From Acetobacteraceae bacterium (GTDB lineage Bacteria; Pseudomonadota; Alphaproteobacteria; Acetobacterales; Acetobacteraceae), in the NCBI GenBank assembly GCA_947476855.1, contig CANJSR010000330.1, forward strand, positions 1-5,745: a stretch of 5,745 nt of DNA, in the 5' to 3' direction. Shown piece after piece: positions 1 through 5,445 of the stretch; the stretch's first letter is position 1; each line of letters begins with the position of its first letter. The position numbers and the translations under genes were made by a program. The notes under the pieces were generated by a model, which was not told the DNA's origin, did not search any database, and saw nothing but the letters and a program-made list of their open reading frames with translations.

Positions 1-28
1 AAGCGGGGCGGGCTGTAGCAGCACTTCC

Positions 29-51
29 CCCTCCCCCCTTGAGGGGGAGGG
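29..51. repeat. C/G-rich hairpin, intergenic
   Basis: A perfect 9-base stem (29-37 CCCTCCCCC with 43-51 GGGGGAGGG) closes a 5-base loop (CTTGA). It lies in the non-coding left end, beyond the hairpin that follows the SDR gene. On the plus strand it comes 10 bases after a TAG at 16-18, so it could follow the end of a convergent plus-strand gene outside the window, but too little is visible to call that gene. There is no T-tract on either strand, so it is not a textbook intrinsic terminator. It resembles the hairpins at 107-129 and 4900-4945 and is probably part of a dispersed intergenic repeat family. Confidence 0.55.
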
Positions 52-110
52 CCGGGGTGGGGGGTAAGCAGCGGCATGGACGGGGGGTGTCACCCCCTCA
101 CCCCAACCCT
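48..110. repeat. Inverted pair of C/G-rich intergenic repeats
   Basis: The block at 48-65 (AGGGCCGGGGTGGGGGGT) and the block at 92-110 are inverted copies of each other; the core 48-58 matches the reverse complement of 100-110 at 9 of 11 bases. Each block abuts its own small hairpin (29-51 and 107-129), so the region 29-129 is two repeat units facing each other. This arrangement is typical of dispersed palindromic intergenic elements. No coding function is seen. Confidence 0.45.
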
Positions 111-129
111 CTCCCACAAGGGGAGAGGG
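107..129 (-). terminator. Candidate terminator hairpin downstream of the SDR gene
   Basis: A perfect 9-base stem (107-115 CCCTCTCCC with 121-129 GGGAGAGGG) and a 5-base loop (ACAAG) lie 12 bases beyond the SDR stop codon in the direction of transcription. Its position at the end of the three-gene unit suggests transcript termination or 3'-end stabilisation. No U-tract follows in the minus-strand RNA, so Rho-independent termination is doubtful. The sequence also fits a dispersed intergenic repeat. Confidence 0.4.
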
Positions 130-141
130 GGCGTTGGTAGA

Positions 142-903
142 TCAGCCGCCGCCGTCGATCGTGACGATCGTCGCGTTCGTATACGCCGAAGCCGGGCTCG
201 CCATGAACGCCACGGCATTCCCGATCTCACGCGGCGTTGCCGCTCGGCCGTACGGCATGCTGGAGGTCAGCTCCCGCCACCGCTCCGGATCGCCGAACTT
301 CTCCTGCGCCTCGGCGCGACGCAGCATCACCAGGCGATCGGTTTCCACCGGCCCGGGGCTGATCGCGACAACCCGCAGCCCGTCGGCGGGCGCACCCCGG
401 CCCAGCGCACGGGTGAAGGCATACAGCGACGCGTTGCCCGTCGCGCCAGCGATGTAGTTGGTCGGATACTTCTCGCCAGCGGCGCCGATCACGTTGACGA
501 TCACGCCCGCGCGCTTGGCCTTCATCGCGGCATAGACGACGCGGCACAGAGAGATGTAGCCGAATACCTTCAGGTCCCACGCGGCGCGCCAGCGCTCATC
601 ATCGACCGACAGGACGTCGCCCGGCGGGATGGCCCCGGCGTTGTTGACCAGGATGTCGATGTCGCCAGCCTCGGCCGCCATCTTGCGGACGGCGGCGTCG
701 TTCGTCAGGTCGGCCACGATCGTGCGGACATTCACCTGCCGGCGCGCGCGGATGCCCGCGGCGGTGGCTTCCAGGTCGGCCTGCGTGCGGGCCACCAGGA
801 TGACGTTGGCGCCTTCGTCGGCGAAAACCTCGGCCGAGGCCTTGCCGATTCCCTTGGAGCCGCCCGTGATCAGGACGGTCTTTCCTCCCAGTTGCAGGTC
901 CAT
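142..903 (-). CDS. SDR-family oxidoreductase-like protein with degenerate active site
   Basis: This 253-residue protein has the length and fold markers of classical short-chain dehydrogenases/reductases. The Rossmann dinucleotide motif TGGSKGIG is at 13-20, the structural NNAG at 87-90, the post-active-site SPGP at 182-185, and the C-terminus reads TIDGGG as in FabG-like proteins. The active site is unusual. Tyr150 is present, but the YxxxK lysine position is Ala154 (YIAGA), the usual Ser position aligns with Gly140 (NVIGAAG), and the helix-4 Asn aligns with Lys112. The G-rich motif suggests NAD(P) binding is retained, but standard hydride-transfer chemistry is uncertain. It could be an SDR subfamily with altered chemistry. 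The ATG at 903 follows the amidotransferase gene by 3 bases, and GAAAGG (915-920, inside the end of that gene) is a plausible ribosome binding site. It is the last gene of the MFS-amidotransferase-SDR unit. The substrate is unknown. Confidence 0.9.
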   Translation of the reverse strand: MDLQLGGKTVLITGGSKGIGKASAEVFADEGANVILVARTQADLEATAAGIRARRQVNVRTIVADLTNDAAVRKMAAEAGDIDILVNNAGAIPPGDVLSVDDERWRAAWDLKVFGYISLCRVVYAAMKAKRAGVIVNVIGAAGEKYPTNYIAGATGNASLYAFTRALGRGAPADGLRVVAISPGPVETDRLVMLRRAEAQEKFGDPERWRELTSSMPYGRAATPREIGNAVAFMASPASAYTNATIVTIDGGG

Positions 904-906
904 TTT

Positions 907-1650
907 CTATGCAGCCTTTCTGTATGACGATTGCCAGCGCCGGCATGCTTCGCCAAAGGCTTCGAAGATGCTGACGCTGGCTGGAATCTCACCATAGCGC
1001 CATTCCGGGTGCCATTGCAGCCCCAGTACGAAACCGCGCGCGCCTGGCATCGCCACCGCCTCGATCGTGCCGTCGGGGGCGTGGGCTTCCACCACCAGGC
1101 CGGCCGCCGGCCGGTCGATCGCCTGGCCGTGCAGGGAGTTCACGAGGAACTCCCGCGACCCCACGATATCGGCCAGCAGCCCGGTCGCGCTGATCGGATG
1201 CTTGGGGCCGTATTTCTGATCGAGCGTGCCAGGCCCACCGCGATGATCCATCCGGCCGGGCAGTTCATGGACCCGCTGGATCAGCGTGCCGCCGAGGGCC
1301 ACGTTCAGCTCCTGGATGCCGCGGCAGATCGCCAGCACCGGCATGCCGCGCGCGATGGCGGCGCGGATCAAGGGCAGGGTGGTCGCGTCACGCTCATGGT
1401 CGTGCTTGTCGGGCGTTTCGCTGTCGCCGCCGTCGTAATGGCGGGGATGGACGTTGCTCGGGCTGCCAGGGACCAGCAGGCCATCCATGCGGTCCAGCAG
1501 GGCCAGGGCGGCGTCGCCCACCGGCGGGATCATGATGGGCAGGCCGCCCACGCCCCCCATCACCGCGGCAGCATAGCGCGCGGGCGTGGTGTGTACCGGG
1601 CGCTCATCCGCCACCTTGGCGCAGGCGGGTATGCCGACGACCAGACTCAT
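907..1650 (-). CDS. Class I glutamine amidotransferase-like gamma-glutamyl hydrolase (PuuD-type, peptidase C26)
   Basis: This 247-residue cytoplasmic hydrolase belongs to the PuuD/peptidase C26 family, whose characterised member cleaves gamma-glutamyl-GABA to glutamate and GABA in putrescine degradation. The catalytic triad is visible: the nucleophile is Cys109 in AICRGIQELN, with His214 and Glu216 in LQWHPEW. Family-typical segments include the LVPGSPSNVHP loop (59-69) and VNSLHGQAI (170-178). Length matches the family (about 250). An in-frame ATG at 1710 would add 20 residues and overlap the upstream MFS gene; the ATG at 1650 is preferred because AGAGGGG lies 9 bases upstream and the protein then begins MSLVVGIP like its relatives. 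The gene lies 31 bases after the MFS stop and 3 bases before the SDR start. No other putrescine-pathway genes are visible, so the substrate may be a different gamma-glutamyl amide. The fold and chemistry are well supported; the pathway is not. Confidence 0.92.
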   Translation of the reverse strand: MSLVVGIPACAKVADERPVHTTPARYAAAVMGGVGGLPIMIPPVGDAALALLDRMDGLLVPGSPSNVHPRHYDGGDSETPDKHDHERDATTLPLIRAAIARGMPVLAICRGIQELNVALGGTLIQRVHELPGRMDHRGGPGTLDQKYGPKHPISATGLLADIVGSREFLVNSLHGQAIDRPAAGLVVEAHAPDGTIEAVAMPGARGFVLGLQWHPEWRYGEIPASVSIFEAFGEACRRWQSSYRKAA

Positions 1651-1659
1651 CCCCAAAAT

Positions 1660-1666
1660 CCCCTCT
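1660..1666 (-). promoter_or_regulatory. Ribosome binding site of the amidotransferase gene
   Basis: AGAGGGG on the minus strand is 9 bases before the ATG at 1650. It is the strongest Shine-Dalgarno match near any start in the window, and it decides between this start and the in-frame ATG at 1710, which lies inside the upstream gene. Confidence 0.65.
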
Positions 1667-1681
1667 GGGTGGTTTCCCCTA

Positions 1682-2884
1682 CTATGAACGCGGTCGGAAG
1701 TGGTTCGCAATGACCGCGCCCAGCGATCCGCACATCATCAGCGCCGCCATGCCGCGCGGGGTGCCATCGGTCAGCAGCCCGGCGAGCAGGCCGCTGGTGG
1801 CGCCGAGGGAGAACTGGGCCAGCCCCATCAGCGCCGAGGCGCTTCCGGCATGCGCCGCGTGCTTCGACAGGGCGCCAACCGAGCAGTTGGCGTTGCTGAA
1901 ACCCTGGCAGGTCAGCGCCAGCACCATCGGCGCGACGATCAGGGGCATATAGGTGACCCCGGCGAAGGACAGGATCGTCAGCGTCCCCGTCGCGACCAGA
2001 GACAGCCGGGAAATCGCCGTCAGCATGAATGACAGCCCCATCTTCGGGAGCAGGCGGGCGTTCAACTGCGATCCCGCGACCAGCCCGCAGGCGCAGAGGC
2101 CGAAGATCAGCGCGAACTCGGACGGCGACAGCCCGAAGCCGAGGATGAACACGGGCGACGATCCGCCGAGATAGGCGAACATCGTGAACCCGCCGGATGC
2201 ACCCATGGCGGCATGGGTCAGGAACGTCCGCTCCTTCAGGATGATGCCATAGCGGGCGATCTGCGCGACGACGCCCAGCTTGTTGCGGCGGATCGGGGGC
2301 AGGGTCTCGGGCAGGAAGAACCAGGCGACCAGCAGGGCGATCGCGCCATAGCCGGCCAGGACCCAGAAGATCACCCGCCAGTCGGCCCAGATCAGGATCA
2401 GACCGCCGATCGACGGCGCCAGGATCGGCGCCAGCCCCATCACCAGCACCAGGCGCGACATCGCCACGCCCGCGGCGGGCCCGTCGGCGAGGTCTCGGAT
2501 CACCGCCCGCCCGATCACCATCCCGGCCGAGGAGCCGACGGCGGCCAGAGCGCGGAAGGCTGCCAGCCAGCCGATCGTCGGTGCCATCGCGCAGCCGATC
2601 GTGCTGATCGTGAACAGGGCCAGCCCTCCCAGCAGGGGTGCCCTCCGCCCGAACCGATCGGATAGCGTGCCCTGCGTCATCTGCCCGATCGCCAGCCCGG
2701 CGAACCAGGCGGCGAGCGTCAACTGCGCGGTGCCGACGGCGGTGCCGTAGGAAGCCTCCACCGCCGGGAAGGCCGGCAGGTACATGTCCGTCGCGGCCGG
2801 ACCGATCGAGATGAAGATTCCCAGGATGACGGTCAGGTAGACCGGGATTCCGGCGTGGGCGGCAGGTGCTTTTGGTGGGGACAT
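1682..2884 (-). CDS. Bcr/CflA-family MFS drug efflux transporter
   Basis: This 400-residue inner-membrane protein consists of about 12 hydrophobic segments, matching the length of Bcr/CflA drug:proton antiporters of the major facilitator superfamily. Family signatures are clear: ATDMYLPAFP at 31-40 at the end of the first membrane segment, motif A GTLSDRFGRR at 72-81, the RALAAVGSSAGMVIGRAVIRD block around 111-131, and a motif-C-like LAPILAPSIGG at 151-161 that marks antiporters. Known members export compounds such as bicyclomycin, chloramphenicol or sulfonamides, or amino-acid derivatives and cysteine; the substrate here is not readable. The ATG at 2884 is the only reasonable start, because an in-frame TGA occurs three codons upstream. 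The Shine-Dalgarno match is poor. It is the first gene of a three-gene unit with the gamma-glutamyl hydrolase and the SDR-like protein, which suggests that it exports the substrate or product of those enzymes or protects against a related toxin. Confidence 0.93.
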   Translation of the reverse strand: MSPPKAPAAHAGIPVYLTVILGIFISIGPAATDMYLPAFPAVEASYGTAVGTAQLTLAAWFAGLAIGQMTQGTLSDRFGRRAPLLGGLALFTISTIGCAMAPTIGWLAAFRALAAVGSSAGMVIGRAVIRDLADGPAAGVAMSRLVLVMGLAPILAPSIGGLILIWADWRVIFWVLAGYGAIALLVAWFFLPETLPPIRRNKLGVVAQIARYGIILKERTFLTHAAMGASGGFTMFAYLGGSSPVFILGFGLSPSEFALIFGLCACGLVAGSQLNARLLPKMGLSFMLTAISRLSLVATGTLTILSFAGVTYMPLIVAPMVLALTCQGFSNANCSVGALSKHAAHAGSASALMGLAQFSLGATSGLLAGLLTDGTPRGMAALMMCGSLGAVIANHFRPRS

Positions 2885-2908
2885 GCGTACCGGTCAGGGA
2901 GGGGGTTT

Positions 2909-2941
2909 CAGTGCCAAGGCCCTCCCCCGGCCGAGGCACTG
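2909..2941 (-). promoter_or_regulatory. Imperfect hairpin in the leader of the MFS operon
   Basis: Two 13-base arms (2909-2921 CAGTGCCAAGGCC and 2929-2941 GGCCGAGGCACTG) are complementary at 11 positions around a 7-base loop. The end nearest the gene is 24 bases upstream of the MFS ATG. It could be a transcription-factor operator, for example for a TetR- or MarR-type repressor of an efflux gene, or an RNA hairpin affecting translation. No regulator gene is in the window. Confidence 0.35.
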
Positions 2942-2964
2942 CGTGGCGCCACCGGTCCGGCGGG

Positions 2965-2994
2965 GAACAAGCGACCGAAAGCGCGGTTGGTCAA
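2965..2994 (-). promoter_or_regulatory. Weak promoter candidate for the MFS operon
   Basis: TTGACC (complement of 2989-2994) matches the -35 consensus TTGACA at five of six positions. No good -10 box follows at 16-19 bases; the best stretch is the AT-richer CTTGTT/TGTTCC around 2965-2972. The location, about 80-110 bases before the ATG and upstream of the leader hairpin, is sensible, but the match is poor. Confidence 0.2.
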
Positions 2995-3049
2995 GAGGGG
3001 GGCGGATTATGGACGGGGTGATCGCATCTGAAGCCGGCGGACCGAATCT

Positions 3050-3153
3050 CTCTCTCCGTCATGGCCGGGCTCGACCCGGCCACCTGCCGAATGACGGTTG
3101 ATCACAGGCCAATGCGTGGGTGGCCGGGTCAAGCCCGGCCATGACGGAGAGAG
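3050..3153. repeat. REP-like long inverted repeat
   Basis: Two 35-base arms (3050-3084 and 3119-3153) are reverse complements with a single mismatch, separated by a 34-base loop. Each arm contains its own smaller palindrome, GGCCGGG-5 bases-CCCGGCC (3063-3081 and 3122-3140), flanked by CTCTCTCCGTCAT or its complement. This is two head-to-head copies of a REP-like unit. From memory, units built on CCGTCATGGCCGGGCTTGACCC are common between genes of several alphaproteobacterial genomes. It lies between the amidase stop and the MFS start, where it may stabilise the upstream mRNA 3' end, aid termination or serve as a protein-binding site. Confidence 0.75.
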
Positions 3154-3236
3154 TGATGTCGTTGTCCGGTCCGCCATGACGGAGAGATCAATGTCGTTGT
3201 CGAGCCCGGCCAAGACGGAGAGAGCGATGTCCTTGC
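3138..3236. repeat. Three imperfect 35-36-base tandem repeats
   Basis: Three consecutive units start at 3138, 3173 and 3209. They share GCCATGACGGAGAGA followed after a few bases by ATGTCGTTGTC; the third is the most diverged (GCCAAGACGGAGAGAG, then GATGTCCTTG). The first unit overlaps the right arm of the REP-like inverted repeat, and the sequence before the third unit again carries CGAGCCCGGCC, half of the REP palindrome. They look like partial tandem duplications of the REP-like unit's flank. Confidence 0.7.
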
Positions 3237-3260
3237 GGCTTCAACTGCGACTGCCCCGGC

Positions 3261-4067
3261 TTAAGAACCCGACCCGACCAGCTTGGAAACCGCCAGCAGC
3301 CGGACCAGCGTGCCGTCATCGGCCTGCCCGGTGACTGCCTCGGGCCGCCAGTGGCGCTGGAACGCCCGCAGCACGGAGGACAGCGCGGGATCGAGCGGAC
3401 CCTCCGGCGCCACCCGGTACCCGATCGCGGCCAGGGCCGCCCGCACCGGGCGCAGCGTGGCCGCGTCCCGGATCGCGCCGGTGGTGCCGATATCGGGCGC
3501 GTCCTCGGGCCAGAGGCCGATGCCGTTCAGCGCCAGGCCCTCCCAGTCGAACCGCTCGCCCGGGTCTTCCTTGCGATCGGGGGCGACGTCGCTGTGGCCG
3601 ATCACGTTGCGTGGGGGGATCGGGTGGCGGGACAGTATCGCCAGGCACAGATCGGCCACGGTCGCCATCTGCAACACCGGGAAGTCGCGATAGCCCCATT
3701 CATGGCCCGGATTGACGATCTCGATCCCGATGGAGCGTCCGTTCAGCGCCGCATGGCCTCGCCAGTGGGACACGCCGGCATGCCAGGCCCGCCGTTCCTC
3801 CGGCACCAGGCGGTAGACTGTTCCGTCCTCATCCACGACATAGTGGGAGGAGACCTGCGCGGCGGGGTCGGTCAGCCGGTCCAGGGCGTCCTGGCAGGAC
3901 TTCATGCCGGTGTAGTGCAGGATCAGCATGTCGACCGGCGTCCCCTCCGGCCTTTCGTCGTGGTTCGGGCTGGGAAGGTCTCGGACCAGCAGGATGGGCG
4001 GGTCTCGTCGGGGCGGCGGCTCGGGCGGCGGCACGATCCGCAAGGCGGGGCGGGGCCGCTGGGTCAC
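3261..4067 (-). CDS. N-acetylmuramoyl-L-alanine amidase, AmiD/AmpD type, with peptidoglycan-binding domain
   Basis: This 268-residue zinc amidase (Amidase_2 fold) cleaves the amide bond between N-acetylmuramic acid and the stem peptide of peptidoglycan or its turnover fragments. Probable zinc ligands are His51 (LILHYTG), His158 (IGHSDVAP) and Asp168 (RKEDPGERFDW), with the His-to-Asp spacing of 10 seen in AmiD and AmpD. Glu116 (IGIEIVNPG) and Lys166 fit the catalytic positions, and HAGVS (96-100) is family-typical. Residues about 200-262 form a PG_binding_1-like helical domain (VRAALAAIGY, AFQRHW). I choose the GTG at 4067 because it overlaps the TGA of the J-domain gene in GTGA, giving a Pro/Arg-rich N-terminal tail; a GTG 11 codons later is an alternative. 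No signal peptide or lipobox is visible, unlike the E. coli AmiD lipoprotein, so cytoplasmic action as in cell-wall recycling, or non-standard export, is possible. It is translationally coupled to the upstream gene. Confidence 0.9.
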   Translation of the reverse strand: MTQRPRPALRIVPPPEPPPRRDPPILLVRDLPSPNHDERPEGTPVDMLILHYTGMKSCQDALDRLTDPAAQVSSHYVVDEDGTVYRLVPEERRAWHAGVSHWRGHAALNGRSIGIEIVNPGHEWGYRDFPVLQMATVADLCLAILSRHPIPPRNVIGHSDVAPDRKEDPGERFDWEGLALNGIGLWPEDAPDIGTTGAIRDAATLRPVRAALAAIGYRVAPEGPLDPALSSVLRAFQRHWRPEAVTGQADDGTLVRLLAVSKLVGSGS

Positions 4068-4843
4068 AGGCCGCGTTCCCGCTTGATCCAGTCCCAGGCG
4101 GCGTTGATGCGCGCGACCTGGTCGCCAGCCTTGGCGATGAACTCGGCCGGCACGCCGCGGGCGGCCAGGCTGTCGGGGTGGTTTTCCCGCATCAGGTTTT
4201 TCCACCGGGCGCGAATGGCCTCGGGTTCGGCGGAGCGGTCGATGCCCAGGATATCGTAGGGGTCCGGTTCGTCGGACGCAGGGCGGCTGGGGGCGCCGTT
4301 CCATGCCCGGTCCCACGAGATCTGGTCCAGCCCCAGGCCGCGATGCACCCGGCGGAGGAAATCCTGTTCGGCGCGGTTCATCGGCCCGTCGGCGCGGGCG
4401 ATGGCGAACAGGGCGACCAGCACTTCCTCCAGCGTGCCGCGGCTGTCGGCGAAGGCCTGGCCGAGCTGGTCGGCGTATTCCTCGAAGTCGTCGGCGCTGT
4501 CGCGGGCCTGGTCGAACAGGCGGCCGATGTCGCGGACGGATTCGGGCGGGATGCGGAACAGGCGCTTGAAGGCGTCGATTTCCTGACGGCGGACGGGGCC
4601 GTCGCATTTGGCCAGCTTGGCGGAGAGGACGACGACGGTGACCGCGAACAACTGGTCGCGCCGGCCCAGCATGGCGGCGACGCGGACCGGGGTGATGTTG
4701 GCGTTGGCGCCGAAAGGCAGCTTGATGTTGGACAGCGCGCCGCTGTCGGCGGCATGGCCGAGCGCCGCGCCCACGACCGCCCCCAGGGGGCCGCCGATGA
4801 AGAAGCCCGCCGACCCGCCGATGATCTTGCCCAGGTAACCCAT
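4064..4843 (-). CDS. DjlA-like co-chaperone: membrane anchor, TerB domain and C-terminal J domain
   Basis: This 259-residue protein has three parts. Residues 1-30 are a Gly/Ala-rich hydrophobic stretch (IIGGSAGFFIGGPLGAVVGA) with GxxxG-like spacing that could insert in the membrane and dimerise. Residues about 62-170 form a TerB-like helical domain, with the acidic repeats AKCDGPVRRQE and ARADGPMNRAE marking its two halves. Residues 194-259 are a C-terminal J domain with DPYDILGI at 194-201 and the DnaK-stimulating HPD at 222-224. This order matches DjlA, an inner-membrane DnaK co-chaperone linked to envelope stress in enterobacteria. The ATG at 4843 is the start because an in-frame TGA lies four codons upstream; no convincing Shine-Dalgarno is visible. 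Its stop overlaps the amidase GTG by the 4-base GTGA, suggesting coupled synthesis and perhaps a shared envelope role. The domain assignment is firm; client proteins are unknown. Confidence 0.9.
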   Translation of the reverse strand: MGYLGKIIGGSAGFFIGGPLGAVVGAALGHAADSGALSNIKLPFGANANITPVRVAAMLGRRDQLFAVTVVVLSAKLAKCDGPVRRQEIDAFKRLFRIPPESVRDIGRLFDQARDSADDFEEYADQLGQAFADSRGTLEEVLVALFAIARADGPMNRAEQDFLRRVHRGLGLDQISWDRAWNGAPSRPASDEPDPYDILGIDRSAEPEAIRARWKNLMRENHPDSLAARGVPAEFIAKAGDQVARINAAWDWIKRERGL

Positions 4844-4899
4844 GGTTGCAGGGTATCATGTCCGGGTGGGGCGGAGCAAAGCGGGTTTGGTACGTGCCG

Positions 4900-4945
4900 C
4901 TTCCCCCCTCCCCCCGGCCCCCTCCCTCGAGGGGAGGGGGGGAAG
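4900..4945 (-). terminator. C/G-rich hairpin between pncC-like and djlA-like genes
   Basis: A long near-perfect stem pairs 4900-4914 (CTTCCCCCCTCCCC and neighbours) with 4931-4945 (GGGGAGGGGGGGAAG), with a one-base slip in the G/C runs. An alternative inner hairpin is centred on the palindrome CCTCGAGG (4925-4932). It lies 6 bases beyond the PncC-like stop in the direction of transcription and about 57 bases before the J-domain gene start, so it may end the upstream transcript. There is no U-tract. It is similar in composition and design to the hairpins at 29-51 and 107-129. Confidence 0.4.
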
Positions 4946-4951
4946 GGAACG

Positions 4952-5437
4952 TCAGACCTTTTCGCGGATCAGGGCGAAGGCCTTGGCGACCGCGGCGGCG
5001 CGGATGGCGGTGCGGTCGCCGGGGAAGATTTCCTGGGTGGAGACGGTCGTCTCTCCCCGATACGCCAGGCCGAAGCAGACCAGGCCCACGGGCTTGACCG
5101 CCGTCCCGCCGCCCGGGCCCGCGACCCCGGTGACGGACACGGCGATCGTGGCGCGGGAATGCGTCACGCCGCCGGTCGCCATTGCGCGGGCGACTTCCTG
5201 ACTGACCGCGCCGTGGGCCTGGATCAGGTCCATGGGCACGCCGACAAGCTCGTGCTTCGCCTCGTTCGAGTAGGTGACGAAGGCACGTTCGAGCACGTCG
5301 GAGGATGCGGCGATGGCGGTCAGCGTGGCGGCGATCAGGCCGCCCGTGCAGCTTTCCACCGTCGCCAGCCTGATTCCCCTGGACCGGCAGGCGTCCAGCA
5401 GGGATTCGGCTTCCGTCAGCAGGGAGTCCGGGATCAT
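4952..5437 (-). CDS. pncC: CinA C-terminal-domain family protein, probable nicotinamide-nucleotide amidase (PncC type)
   Basis: This 161-residue protein is a stand-alone CinA C-terminal domain, the usual length (about 160-165) of PncC, which deamidates NMN to NaMN in the pyridine nucleotide cycle and so returns nicotinamide nucleotide from DNA ligase and other reactions to NAD synthesis. Hallmarks are ATVESCTGG (25-33, with Ser29 in the expected nucleophile-region position), YSNEAKHELVGV (56-67, with conserved Lys61), and the glycine-rich TGVAGPGGGTAVKPVG (103-118). The N-terminal MoCF-like domain of full CinA is absent. The frame extends upstream to an ATG at 5488, but that would overlap the preceding gene. 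The ATG at 5437 gives the family-typical N-terminus and lies 8 bases after that gene's stop. The Shine-Dalgarno is weak, so translation may depend on coupling. Family membership is certain; the enzymatic activity is inferred. Confidence 0.92.
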   Translation of the reverse strand: MIPDSLLTEAESLLDACRSRGIRLATVESCTGGLIAATLTAIAASSDVLERAFVTYSNEAKHELVGVPMDLIQAHGAVSQEVARAMATGGVTHSRATIAVSVTGVAGPGGGTAVKPVGLVCFGLAYRGETTVSTQEIFPGDRTAIRAAAVAKAFALIREKV

Positions 5438-5445
5438 CGCGTCAG

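Larger units (their letters stand above)
2885..3260. other. 376-base non-coding region with REP-like repeats and operon leader
   Basis: This region separates the amidase stop from the MFS start. It holds, from right to left: imperfect tandem repeats (3138-3236), a long REP-like inverted repeat (3050-3153), an unremarkable stretch with a weak promoter candidate (about 2965-2994), and a hairpin near the MFS start (2909-2941). The only open frames are short (about 68-78 codons) and read through the repeats on both strands, so I call no gene here. The promoter of the MFS operon must lie in this region if the operon is independently transcribed. Confidence 0.75.

Noticed and set aside
76..927. Long plus-strand open frame opposite the SDR gene (283 codons)
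   Set aside because: Its translation is Arg/Gly/Ala/Asp-rich with no recognisable domain, it is fully antisense to a clear SDR-family gene, and it begins inside the intergenic hairpin repeat. Long antisense frames are expected at this GC content.
1651..1710. Longer amidotransferase start at 1710
   Set aside because: It would overlap the end of the MFS gene, and the extra 20 residues do not resemble the family N-terminus. A good Shine-Dalgarno supports 1650.
1647..2939. Alternative minus-strand frame over the MFS gene (430 codons)
   Set aside because: It is Arg/Pro/Gly-rich with no membrane segments, whereas the overlapping frame 1682-2884 has Bcr/CflA signatures throughout.
3138..3236. CRISPR-like array
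   Set aside because: There are only three imperfect, directly adjoining copies without unique spacers, and no cas genes are present. It fits a tandem repeat derived from the REP-like element.
3007..3334. Small open frames on both strands in the repeat region (68-78 codons)
   Set aside because: They are translations of the palindromic and tandem repeats, with repeated peptide segments and no upstream ribosome binding site of note.
4068..4859. 5' extension of the amidase frame to an ATG at 4859
   Set aside because: This part lies out of frame over the J-domain gene and translates to Arg/Pro-rich sequence. The amidase homology begins only after the GTG at 4067.
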